Positions 8,948 to 19,481 of a stretch of 64,000 bases of DNA are shown here, one piece after another. Below the pieces are notes generated by a model. It saw only the letters and a list, made by a program, of their open reading frames with translations, made no database searches and was not told where the DNA came from. The first letter of the stretch is position 1. Every line of letters starts with the position of its first letter. The position numbers and the translations under genes are program-made. The DNA comes from Melampsora larici-populina 98AG31 (taxonomy: Eukaryota; Basidiomycota; Pucciniomycetes; Pucciniales; Melampsoraceae). Location: the NCBI RefSeq assembly GCF_000204055.1, contig NW_006768768.1, forward strand, positions 2,552,882-2,616,881. Reading direction: 5' to 3'.

Positions 8948-11900
8948 ATGATACGTTTCTTTTGGGTTATTCTTCTACATCACTGTATCATCACGACATG
9001 CGTCGATCCTACGTTGGGCGGCGATCTCCTCTCAGGAAAAACACCAACCGAGCTTGGTGACCAAAATCTGAACCATGAGCTTTCTACACCAAATCATCTC
9101 GATATGTTCCCGGAAATCGAAACTTCTCTCGATGGATTCAAAGTAGAGTCTGCGGGTGGTTCGAGAAGTGGAACGGAATCTGGGGAACTCCCGTCGGCGA
9201 CATCGGATGAGATCCGCGATACCCAAACGTCCGCTTCTGATAACCTCGAGGGAAGCCAGCGTGGAAATTCAGGGACGGATTCCGATGAGTTCAAAGGGAA
9301 AGTGTCCCAGCCGTACGGAAGGGATGGTGTGCTCGATCCCTCGTCTTTCAAAAAATATCCTCAAGGACATATAACTCGGAAACAAGATGGCTTGAGGCGC
9401 TCACGTCGAAGGCCTCTCCCATATCCATATGCACACCCCAGTAAAGGCCCACTGCCCGCGAGCCCGAACGGACATATTTATCATCCTTCGACTACACTAC
9501 TCCCGCAGCCTGACGGTTGGATTCCTTTCTTCTCAAATTATCACGATGCAGCAACCTGGTTCAGTCATGGTTTGGGCTATGGAAATTTCCATACCTTTCC
9601 GATTGGGACGCTCTGGGAGCCCTCAAGACATTTGCCTGAAAGCTCTCTCAGTGCTCATGAAATGCACCCAGATATCATTCCACAAACAACATACCCACAA
9701 GTTCAACCATACAATGTCCACGGGCGATCTGATCATGCTACAGTATCATCAAACTGGGCTCAGCGGAGTCTCCATGCCCCACCCTTGTAAGACCTTCCAA
9801 ACCTATAGAGCCTTTGAATTGTGCTGATCAACTTTTCACCTCATGGACACAAGCGTCAGCGTTAAACAAGACAAGTCACAAGCCAAAGGCATTGTAACAG
9901 CGCACGAGGTTCAAGTGAAAGAGGAAGAGCCTCCCAAGGAAGTCGAACCAACGGAGTGAGTTCAATCAGAGTCAAGGTATGCTATGATGCCTGACGACAT
10001 AACTTTCAGTACGAAGGGAAAACCACCAGTGGACGCGTCGTCCAGCTCAAAAGAAAAATATGCGCACATTTTGAATTCAGGCGCCACGGCTGAAAACTTC
10101 ATGCCACAGTCGAGCCAGGAATCGTTACATCCACATGATGATGAGCATCCCAAAATCACAGGTTCCGATGTCGTAGATCCACACAAATCTACTGGAGAAA
10201 GCCCTAGAAATACAGGTGCTAGGTAAATCATTCCATCTAAAGATGATATCTGGAAGACATATCTGATATTTTCTGGACCAGTTTCGCTCCTATGACCGAT
10301 CTCAATCCAGCAGTAAAGCCGAGTTTCAAAGATCAAGAACTTGAGAAGCATGCAACAGAGACAGTTCCGTTACCCGTTCAGCAGAGCTCGTCAGTAGCTC
10401 TTCGCTTTGAAGTGACATTGTCTATATTCTGATCTTCTTATCTCGTCCCATCCCATCCATGCAAAAAAACGAGCCAGAGATCCGATTTCCCAAAAGGCTA
10501 GTTATAAAAGCATAGCATGGGCAGGCATGAAATCGAAGTCTGAATCGGACTTCAAATCAGGAACAAGTGTAGGCGACACCTCACGAATAGAATCACAAAA
10601 GTCTGATCAAATTTTGGAAGGGGATCAATCCTCTGATAGACGTAATCATGCGCAGGTCAAAGCGGTTCAGAAACATATTTCGGATCAAATAGGAAATTCC
10701 AGAATCAATATCCTAAAGGGTGCAAAGGAGCAAAAGATTCTACGTTCCAATCCTGTTTTTCCCGATGAGGGATCCAAGTGTGTTACTTTCCTCTGGCTAT
10801 GAAAGCGGAAAACTGTTAGCCAAAATTCGACTGACATTTGCCTGGTTCCTCTGATGCTTTCGCGTTTATTAGAATTGATCCGCTTTCGGAACCAGACAGT
10901 CTCGTCCAAAATGCGAAAAAAACGATCTCAAGCGAATGGATAAGAGTCCAGAAGAAGAAGAATAGAGGAGCACAGAAAACTTCAATGAAATCCAATGCTT
11001 TGTGGGATACGCTTCCATCTCAGGGTCAGGACACATCAGAGGAATTGATGACTCAGGACAGACAGCTATCCACGGATGACAAAGAGTCCGCTGCGTCGGA
11101 GGACAATGTGATCGAGCCTCTGAAAAGCCAAGCAACTTCAGAAGTGCACGAGGCAAAGATTCCACAATCGAACACCGTAGAGATGCATGGGTCCGAATCC
11201 GCCAAAACCTTTTTCGAAGATTCTACGCCGGTCGACTTGCACGAAGGCTTCTCCGGAGAGTCTTCCCCTGCGAAAGACAGAACCGATATACTCGCGACCT
11301 ATGAGGCTCAGAAATCAGCACGCTCCAAAAGGAAAAAGAAGACAAAGAAGACAAAAGCTGTGACTTCTATCAGTACGGCTGAGCCCGAAAAGGAGATTGA
11401 GATCTCAGCGCGCCAGAATGATCTTCCGACGTCAGAAAACTCTATCAGAGGCGAAAGTTCTGTAACCCCCTTAAAGTCGATAATCTCCAAGGTCCTTCGA
11501 TATGATGATGTTGAACATATCGTGCAGATACGCATGACCAAAGAGGACTTTCAGAGAATACGTTTGGCACAGGATGACTTGGTGTCATCAGGCAGGTTCC
11601 CAGAAGTCTTCGGCGAGAAATGGAGGGAATCGATTAATGATTTAGGCCAAGATCAAAGAAATCCCGTTGAAGTATTCAGAAGGATGAGCTCTCTAAGAGC
11701 TCAATACTCACAGAAGGCGATCTTGATGCACTGGGGCCTCTACAAATCTAAACTTAGTCCACGAGCACAAGAAGCTTGTCAGCTCTTGAAAGTGGATCAA
11801 GAATGGCCAACGTTTTATAACGTCGATTCCAAATATCTTGTAACTTCCAGGGCGAAATTAGAAGCCCTTGATTTACGCGAAGCACAAGATCTTCGTGAAT

Positions 11901-12568
11901 TGTTCTTTGATAGAAATCGCGATTCACGAATATCGACTCTCTATTTGATGGCCACAATGCAACCTCACGAGAAGGTTTTCACGGAATCAGAATTTGTATC
12001 ATTGTCAGAAAATGGTGGATCAATTCCTGTACTACTACAAATTTGCAATCTTCTCGAATTATCAATTCCGGAAGTCATTTGGAAAACATTCACAAAAAAA
12101 CAAGTTTTGGAAAAGCTGAACGGGATGAAGAACATCATGGTGGGAATCTTTCAAATGGAAAAGAATCTAGAATTTAACGTGGATGATTTTGTCTGGGTCG
12201 CATCAAATACTCGAGCATTCATTCTGAAGTCACGGATCTCCGCCACTTTCGAAAGAAGATTGAAATATTTGGCTAAATTGGCTGATAAACACTTACCACC
12301 TATACCGGCAGAACAATGGATGCCTGAGGAAACCCATCTCAATTGGGATGATCAAAAGATGGGACAAGGAGAAGCATTGATCGCTGCTCACTTTAGCTTG
12401 GATTTGAAGAACCTGGCCGTCTTGAAGCGTTTGATCACACATCAGAAGAAACCGTCACCTCCAGGGGTGGGACACGTGATAATTTGGCCAGGGAAGGCTG
12501 AAGATAGAATGAAGCAACAGATCACTGAATTTTACAAATTCCACGGTATAAATTTGTTGAGTAACTAA
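8948..12568 (+). CDS. large predicted secreted protein, unknown family (about 1070 aa)
   Basis: The start at 8948 is chosen because MIRFFWVILLHHCIITTC is a clean signal peptide; an upstream GTG in the same frame is ignored. Exons: 8948-9786, 9854-9955, 10010-10222, 10282 to about 10390, about 10516-10777, and 10873-12568. The junction between exons 4 and 5 could not be closed in phase by hand. The N-terminal two thirds is hydrophilic and disordered, rich in Ser, Asp and Glu, with a basic RRSRRRP near 9400 and a tyrosine/proline-rich stretch around 9420-9720. A strong Lys/Arg cluster (SKRKKKTKKTK, nt 11323-11355) follows. The last 350 residues (from about 11470) look alpha-helical and folded: VEHIVQIRMTKEDFQRIRLA, MHWGLYKSKLSPRAQE, ending WPGKAEDRMKQQITEFYKF. 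No known domain is recognised. Rust genomes carry many such lineage-specific secreted proteins; an effector role is inference. Confidence 0.7.
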
Positions 12569-13041
12569 AAGCTCATGCATGCCACATGCAGATGTACGCG
12601 TTGATTGGATAGTTATGTACACTTTTTTCGCGTCGATAAACAAGGAGGAGGGCCTTATATGATTGATTCTTTTGTTGTATCTCATTGCGTGTCTTGTTTC
12701 GGCGTTACCCAAATAGATGAGTCTTTACATTGATTATTTGGTTGTATGAGGTAGAAGAAAACGCGAGTTTAAAGAGATACAAAACTTACTTGAAGGCTTA
12801 AAGTTTCTAACCGATTTGTATTCGGGTTGAAATGATGTCCTCGGGGGTGGGTCAGGAGCTCAGAAAAGATATCAATTCTTACTGATTAACTTAGTGCGGA
12901 TGGATTGAAAAGTAACATTGTTGAAAGATATAAAAACACACAAACCCTCAGACAACGAGATTAGTGTTATACAAGGTAAAAGTTTTGAAACATCTGAGCT
13001 TTGAAGATATCAATTGATAGAGGAAAGGGTTAGTAATGTGT
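12569..13041. other. intergenic between convergent genes
   Basis: 3' flanks of the secreted-protein gene and of the minus-strand His-rich gene. Nothing else recognised. Confidence 0.5.
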
Positions 13042-14546
13042 TTAAAGTCGAATCTCTGTCAATCGGATTGCTTCCATTACTTCATGTTGGATGTTGGTAA
13101 CCTTTTGAGTTTCCAAATTCAAGCGTGACCTCAAATCATGATTTTCAACCTTGAGTTCTTTGACCATAGATGTCAACCTGAGAATCTATAGAGATTTCAT
13201 TGGGATGATTCAGTTCAGATGCAGTTGAGTGTATTTTGTCTGAACTCTCACTTACCTCAGTTTCTACTCCCCCTTTGCATGCCATTGCTCCGTCTGCTCC
13301 TACCACAATGTCTTTCGAGATAGGGTCTCTGTCATCCCGAAAACTGAACCTGAACTGAGGATCAGGTTCGACGATAACCTAAAAAATACAATACCCAATA
13401 AGAGGCTCCCATCAGTGTAATCCAAATTAGATAGATAGGCCCATGAAACAGGGAAAAAGTAAAAAAAAAGCATACAGGTTGAATGATCTCATACTTGTGC
13501 ACAACCGTCGTTTCTTTCTCAATGTCAGGCAAGACGACCGTCGAAGTAGGTGGGCAATGATGTTCAGCGAGTTCAGAGTCTTGAAATTTCGAAAGATGAT
13601 GACGAATCATGTCGTCAATTTGAGCATGATCCAGTGTAACGACCTGTGTGGGATCCTCAGCGCTCTACAATTCCCTGCATCAACTTACTGCATATATTGA
13701 AAGTAGGATTGGATAATGAGAAAATCTCTTAACTAGAGCTCCTAATCGGTACGTGTTAGATTCGTGTCGAAACCCCACAGATTGGGTGATAGGCTATGTG
13801 CAAACAAAAATTATCAGAATTAAAGTCGAATCAAATGATGAGATGAATTCCTTTCATTCACTCACTTGAACATGGTGTCGAATATGAGTGATATGTCTTT
13901 CTCGAATCTTGACCTTTTGAATTTCTTCAACTACATGATGATGGACTTTTTCTCGGATCACAGCTAAATCCAAAAGCGACGAAAATATGAGTCATCTAAT
14001 GTTCTTCACTTCGCGTCACCCATCGAATCACTCACGTTTCAGGGTTTGAAAGTCTTCCTGCGCAATTGTTGCGCCTTCAATCCTCAAGTTACCATCCCTA
14101 TCATACTCTAGACGAGCGCTGATATCACGCTTGACTTCAGCAGTCTTTTCACTGTCCTCACCATTTTTGCCACTCGAGTCAAGATTCCCGGGCCCACCGT
14201 TCAGTCCAGCGAATATGTGCGGTGGTGATTCGGGGATCGGTACGGCTTCTTCCTTTGGCGTAGCCTCAGTGGGAGAAGCTGGGGAAACGCTAGCTACCTC
14301 GTCAGCCTCAGCCTCAGTCGAGATCTCGATAGGCTCTTCAGATTCTTTGATAGACTTAAGCGACGTGATATCTGATACTTGATTGTCTTTCTGACTCGGA
14401 CTAGGAGAAGTATCATTGATTGAGATCGCTTCAGTCTTCGCTCTTGTATCCGGTTTGTGTAGTCGATTCGGATGATGAGAAGCTTCGGAGGCTTTGGGGT
14501 CGGCCAATGAGAAACGCCTTTTGAAATTACTGAAAGCTGATTTCAT
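13042..14546 (-). CDS. His-rich HHxV/QP repeat protein (fungal allergen/stress-like), 382 aa
   Basis: Six exons in frame: 14036-14546, 13866-13963, 13689-13793, 13476-13643, 13256-13378 and 13042-13185 (1149 nt). The ATG at 14546 (MKSAFSNFKRRFSLADPK) is preferred over one 27 codons upstream because it resembles the short basic start of the relative at 44.9 kb. After a Ser/Glu/Pro-rich acidic first 150 residues come DRDGNLRIEGATI, VREKVHHHVVEEIQ-type repeats (IREKVHHHVVEEIQKVKIRE, HITHIRHHVQPITQ), HHLSKFQ, VVHKYEIIQPVIVEPDPQF, and a C-terminal coiled-coil candidate ILRLTSMVKELKVENHDLRS. The pattern of His-His-x-Val and Gln-Pro-Val/Ile is shared with the gene at 43.6-45.0 kb and with fungal proteins annotated as allergens; biochemical function is not known. 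Exon 3 is the least certain and may be shorter. Confidence 0.65.
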
Positions 14547-15411
14547 AGTTCCAGTTCGGTTTGAATCTTTCTGGTTGTGTCTCAATGGTATTTTTTCTTT
14601 GTAGATGAGATTCGAAGGTGAAATCATTCAGGTTTGAAAGGTGAGGAGGTATAAGTTGAATTGATTGTGATGTTCACCACTTTTGTCATATTGGATTTGC
14701 ATAATCGATTATCGTTCGCGCTAGATGTGAAGCAGAGATGAAAAATTTCCTTTATCAGTTCCTTTCGTTTTCTATTATTGAGTCAATAACAAGCATCGAC
14801 CTTTTCCGGTCAACACAATTTGACTCACGATTCCATTTGTCTTCTCCGGAGCTCTGTTTAGGAAAAATTACCTGTCGTCAATCGCCTCTTGTTTCATCTC
14901 GCTTTTGTTCGATTCCATTTACCATATTTGGCAGAGTCGAATTTATTCCACTGTAGCATTTTTAAGCAAACGAGTTCCAACTTGATGTGTTGGTGTGTAC
15001 AAATCCGAGGATGTTCATGAACAATCTACAACCCTTGATCAATTTACAAAACCATCGGCTTAAGGTATCGCTTGCACACTTTCGATCATGGCCCAATCAG
15101 GCATCAACTATCATACATTTTGTATCAATGCTCAGCCTCCGCTACTACAGCTAATTATAACAAACGGCTCACAAGCTCTGAGGCATTATATGCAAAGCGT
15201 CAGAGTTTGTTATGAAAACAGTCGTCGATATTCAACGTACGGCTTCTAGTTCAAGGACTATGGTAGACACGTAAGGAGGTAGACATCAAGGTACATTATC
15301 AGTACATCATTGGATGCCACTTCAACTCACGCATGATACGGTATGTACTTTACACTTCGGAATCAAAGAATTGAATGCTTGAAAGGCCGAACAATGGTGT
15401 CTCTGTCTAGG
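14547..15411. other. intergenic, nothing recognised
   Basis: Promoter region of the His-rich gene and 3' flank of the glutaredoxin gene. No repeat or RNA gene seen. Confidence 0.5.
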
Positions 15412-16585
15412 TCAATCAGCCAGTAAATCCTCCAATTCACTCGTCTCCTTTCCATTCTTTTCCATCATTTCTTTCAAGATATCAAGTCCTCCTACAAGTT
15501 CTCCGTTGATGATCAATTGAGGGAACGTAGGCCAAGAATTGAGCTTCTTCATCCCTATTTGAAAAGCCATAATCAGTAAAGGAGTTTGATGTGTTGAGCT
15601 GATTGTGCGAATCTAACCTTGTCTGATGCTGTCATCTGTCAAGATATCAAAGGTTGTAAACTCAATGTTTAAATCTTTCAAGATCTTAACAGTCTGCTGT
15701 GAAAAGCCACAGCGAGGAACTTGTGGGTCACCCTGGAGAAGATGAATGTTGAGCTGTTTGGACTGATGTTTGAATGATATTTGTATACTAACCTTCATGA
15801 AGAGTACAACTTTTGACTGTTGCATCAGCTTCCGACATCTCGCAAAGACCTCTTCCTCACTTTCTTCACCATTTGCAGATTTATTCTCGTGAGATCTATG
15901 GTAAAAGGTTCGCTGATTAGTAATATCACCCCAAGCGTCTATGTAGGGTGAAAGGGACTAAATTCTTTACCTTGAAGCGGTAGAGGCCATTGGTGGTTCG
16001 GGTGCTTGAGTGGTATTACTGATAGGTTCATATCTCCCATTAGTAGAATTTGAAGATCGATTAGAGTCAAGTTCCAAAAACTTCTCCACATCGGCTTCTA
16101 ATCGATCTACTTGAGCTCCCACGATCTTTGTCAAAAGTTTATGCCCTCTGAGTACGATGAAACAAGGTACTGAGGAAACATCGAATGATTCGGATACTTC
16201 TGGTAAAGTCTCGGCTTCGATCTTGATCGATAAGGAGTGAAGAGGTTAACTTGAATCAATCCCGTGATCACATTCCATCGATTGAAGACCAAGGAATATG
16301 GCGAACTTCTAGGAATATGGCAGCGTTCCATTTAGCTGCTAGAGATCTAGAATCCAAAGAAATCATCTGAGCTACATCATTCGAAAGTATTCCCGATTTG
16401 CTTTGAATGAAATATGTAATTACTCACTTGAACCTCGGATCGGCGGTTTTGCAAATCTGAGCCCATTCCGCTCGAAAATAAAGCACGCTGAGCTTCTCTA
16501 AATCGACGCTGAGAATCTCTTGAAGTTGAGCAGGACTCTCAAGTTTAAAATAGTTTGATAAGGGTGTCAAGTCGTCGTTAGTCAT
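15412..16585 (-). CDS. grx4: monothiol glutaredoxin Grx3/Grx4 type (thioredoxin-like + CGFS domain)
   Basis: The protein starts at 16585 ([18 protein letters not shown]). The N-terminal thioredoxin-like domain has [12 protein letters not shown] in place of the WC-x-x-C site, then [18 protein letters not shown] and [20 protein letters not shown]. After a variable linker comes the glutaredoxin domain: [20 protein letters not shown] with the CGFS active site, [35 protein letters not shown] and the end ELEDLLAD. This is the layout of cytosolic/nuclear Grx3/Grx4, which bind a glutathione-coordinated 2Fe-2S cluster with the BolA partner Fra2 and signal iron status. Introns are clear except the first: exon 1 (ending ADPRF) and the next segment ([15 protein letters not shown]) do not join in phase with the obvious GTGAGT donor at about 16426 and the nearby acceptors. 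Either a non-obvious splice site is used or a base is missing here. Confidence 0.9.
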
Positions 16586-17248
16586 CTTGATTCGTTATCT
16601 GAAGAGTTCTAGAAGAAGCGTTCATAGAATTGTCCCCTAGCTCCGCAGACCGGAACCTTGGCCAATCCGTTTCCTGAAGAGTACCGTGCTTATCTGGACT
16701 CGAAAGATAGATGTACCGGCCCACGAGTATTTGCCGGGCCCGTCACATTCCGCTCAAACTTGAAGCTCCCCCCTGACATCATGAAGTTCGCGGAGTTGTA
16801 GCAGCACTGCGTTGTCTGCGCTTTGGGTGTTAATGTAACGGGATTGATCCTCAAACCAAGGTCTGCTATTCTTTGCAAATATGCGAGATAGCAAAAGGGT
16901 CTTCAAAAGATCCTCGTATGTATGTCTGTGTTGGGAAAAAAACTGCTCATGAGAGTCATCCGAAAGATTTCGTCAGCTTAAAGAACTTCACGCATCATGA
17001 TTCATGCAGCATGCTATCCACCATGCTCAAGGTTGTCAATATTCAAACTATGTATACTACCGAGTTTTATCTCTCACGAAGCGCCTTCGGTCCACGACCG
17101 CAAAATCAGGTGATGACACGGCGTCACTGGCATCATACTTATACAGTCATTGGTCAAGAGTCACTCAATTCAAAAAAGCTTGTCACACCCCGCCAACCTC
17201 TGCCAACCTGCTCGAGTTCTGCGGGCAAAGTTGGTCAAGCTTTTGTGA
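16586..17248. other. shared upstream region of grx4 and ceramidase
   Basis: The two genes are divergent (grx4 minus, ceramidase plus), so 16586-17882 must hold both promoters. The open frame at 16873-17322 shows no domain and overlaps the MITE; it is not called. Confidence 0.5.
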
Positions 17249-17250
17249 AT

Positions 17251-17413
17251 TTACGGTACTCAAAGCTACATAGTTACACGTATATAGTTGTCGTATATAC
17301 TTTTTTTTGGCGGGGAAAATAAAACGAATATACTTTTGGACTCGTTTTCCCCGCCAAAAAAAACTATGTAGCAAAAAGTATGTACGCGTACATACTTGCT
17401 TTGAGTACCGTAA
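17251..17413 (+). mobile_element. mariner-type MITE with 16 bp perfect terminal inverted repeats
   Basis: The left end TTACGGTACTCAAAGC (17251-17266) is the exact reverse complement of the right end GCTTTGAGTACCGTAA (17398-17413). Taking TA as the target duplication, the element proper is CGGTACTCAAAGC ... GCTTTGAGTACCG flanked by TA on both sides, the arrangement of Tc1/mariner-like elements. A second inverted pair is nested inside: TTTTTTTTGGCGGGGAAAA near 17301 and TTTTCCCCGCCAAAAAAA near 17345. It is 163 bp long with no coding capacity, so it is non-autonomous. It sits between two divergent genes. Confidence 0.75.
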
Positions 17414-17882
17414 TTGACTGTACTTTGACTGACCATGAAACCTCATGAAATTGAAAAACATCATCAGTCGCCTCCCATGCCATTACGTGAATGATGAAGA
17501 TACAAAGTTGCTGAGAATCTACCGTATCTACTAAAACGTTGTCTTTAATTGGCTTTGATCTCGAGTTTTGAATCTCCATACAAAAAGTTGATCGAAGCAC
17601 GCTCAGATTTGCAAATTAAGAAAAAGCATCCGAGTGCTTTCGTTGCACAGATAAGTAATTAAAGGGATCAAAGTGACCAATCTTTCATTCATTCGCACCT
17701 TCTGGTTCCTTAGCGTCGAGACCCTTCAGAAGAAACTTCGATCCAAGATCCTAAACTTCAATCCCTCGAAACTTTCAACATATAGGCTACAAGTGGGGAA
17801 GTTTGGTTGCCCGTACAACACGATCACATTTACTAGGTACCTCAAGAAGAAGGAGCTCGGAAATTTTCTCAGAGATTGAAGG

Positions 17883-19481
17883 ATGCCCAAGGCTATTGAA
17901 GTTAAACGATGGTGGTCAGAACAACCTCCAACATTTGGGTACTGGGGGCCTTCGTGAGTTGCAATGATCACATCATGGGAATTTTTGAATGATCGATATA
18001 ATGACATGGGGCAAGACTTCTTTAGGAGTTCGTCAATAGACTGGTGGTATGTGATTTTTGCTTATAAGAGATATGAAGGGATTCATTATTTGTGAAAATT
18101 GAATTTGACTAAGGATTTGTTTTCATTTTTGATCTTCATCGATATTGATTTTAGCGAAGAAAATTACGCCATCACATCCTATGTTGCCGAGTTTGCCAAT
18201 ACGCTCTCTAATCTGGTCTTTCGTCAGTCTTTTCATCTCTTTGTCCAATGAATTGATCTCAATCAACATAACTGACTGCAATCTCCTGTTTTGTTTTGAA
18301 AAAGTGTTTATTGCGGCTTAGTGAGGAACATCTTGAACTCATCAATCTTTCAAATAAATCAAACCTGAAAACTGCTCTCATTTTTCTCCTTTGGGTTTCC
18401 TCGATATCTTGATGCGAGATAAAAATAGCGGAATACAAAAGTCAAAAGATGAGAAACTTCCGTTTACATTCATCTTGTGTCATTTAGGCGTACTCTTGAT
18501 AGGTTTCGGAAGTTTTGCGTAAGTACAAATCCTTCAAAATGTAAAGTAATGATTTACGCAAAAGAATCCCTGACCGAAAAACAATGCATCTTACCTTTTT
18601 CGTAGATTCCATGCCACATTAAGATACGACATGCAACTTTTAGATGAATTACCAATGACTTATTCTACTACACTTTTAGCCTATTTAGCTTTTAGCCGTA
18701 GTTCAAGTCAAACTTCTCCAACAAATCGGGTTTATGATCTTATTCTAAATATGCTCTTAATCCTTTACGCAGTCCTTGTGACAGTTATCTATTTAGTTTG
18801 GCCTAATCCTACCTTTCATCATACATCTTTTGCGGTTTTGATCTTGTGAGACTTTAGAATTCAATTTTCTGGTGTCTAGTCTAGAATTTTGGTGGTTGAC
18901 TCTTTCATTTTCTCAAATATTCAAAAATTAACAGGTCAACTAATGCCAAGGTTGCTTACTGGATTCGAACATTGCCAACTAATACTGCGATTGAAAGGAG
19001 ACATAAACAAGATATCAAAAGATGTGAATTTACAGGTTTCTGGGTTTTCTTATTTTCATTTGGGATTTGGAATATAGATAATCTGTTGGTATTTTTTAAG
19101 ATAACTCAAAAATCTGGGTTTATACTAATTCTAATTATATACTTTTTTTGGGTGTCTTTTAGATTCTGTGATCAATTAACAAGATGGAAAAAAGGTTTAG
19201 GGTTTCCCAATTCTATCATTCTTGAATTGCATGCTTGGTGGCATTTAGGTACAGGTATTGGAACTTATCTTGTAAGTCAATACGATGAGATTCCTTTTCC
19301 AAATAAATCAAAAGATCTGATGAGATTCATGGCTATTTCAAAGATGATTCTGGGAGTTCAATTGTTATCACTAAATGATCAATTTGGTTTGGACACTTAT
19401 CACATGAAATGGGTTTACAATGGTTATTGGCCTTATATTGCAAGAAAAGAAAATCACATCTCCAAAGGAAAGAAATCCTAG
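17883..19481 (+). CDS. alkaline ceramidase (YPC1/YDC1/ACER family), 324 aa
   Basis: Eight exons join to 975 nt: 17883-17953, 18026-18046, 18155-18222, 18305-18320, 18429-18518, 18606-18845, 18935-19084 and 19163-19481. The enzyme hydrolyses ceramides to sphingoid base and fatty acid in the ER/Golgi membrane. The family's residues are all visible: the calcium-site motif IDWCEENYAITSYVAEF (D, W, E, N, E), SFAFHATLRYD with S-x3-H, LLDELPM with the Asp, and ELHAWWHLGTG with the last two zinc histidines. Seven hydrophobic membrane segments fit the fold. The start (MPKAIEVKRWWSEQPPTFGY) leads straight into GYWGPSSSSIDW. Exons 2 (21 nt) and 4 (16 nt) are micro-exons, inferred from frame and homology. 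An Ala replaces the aromatic residue usual in AEFWNT. Whether it prefers phytoceramide or dihydroceramide cannot be told. Confidence 0.92.

Noticed and set aside
16873..17322. 149-codon frame upstream of the ceramidase
   Set aside because: Runs into the MITE inverted repeat and has no recognisable protein features.
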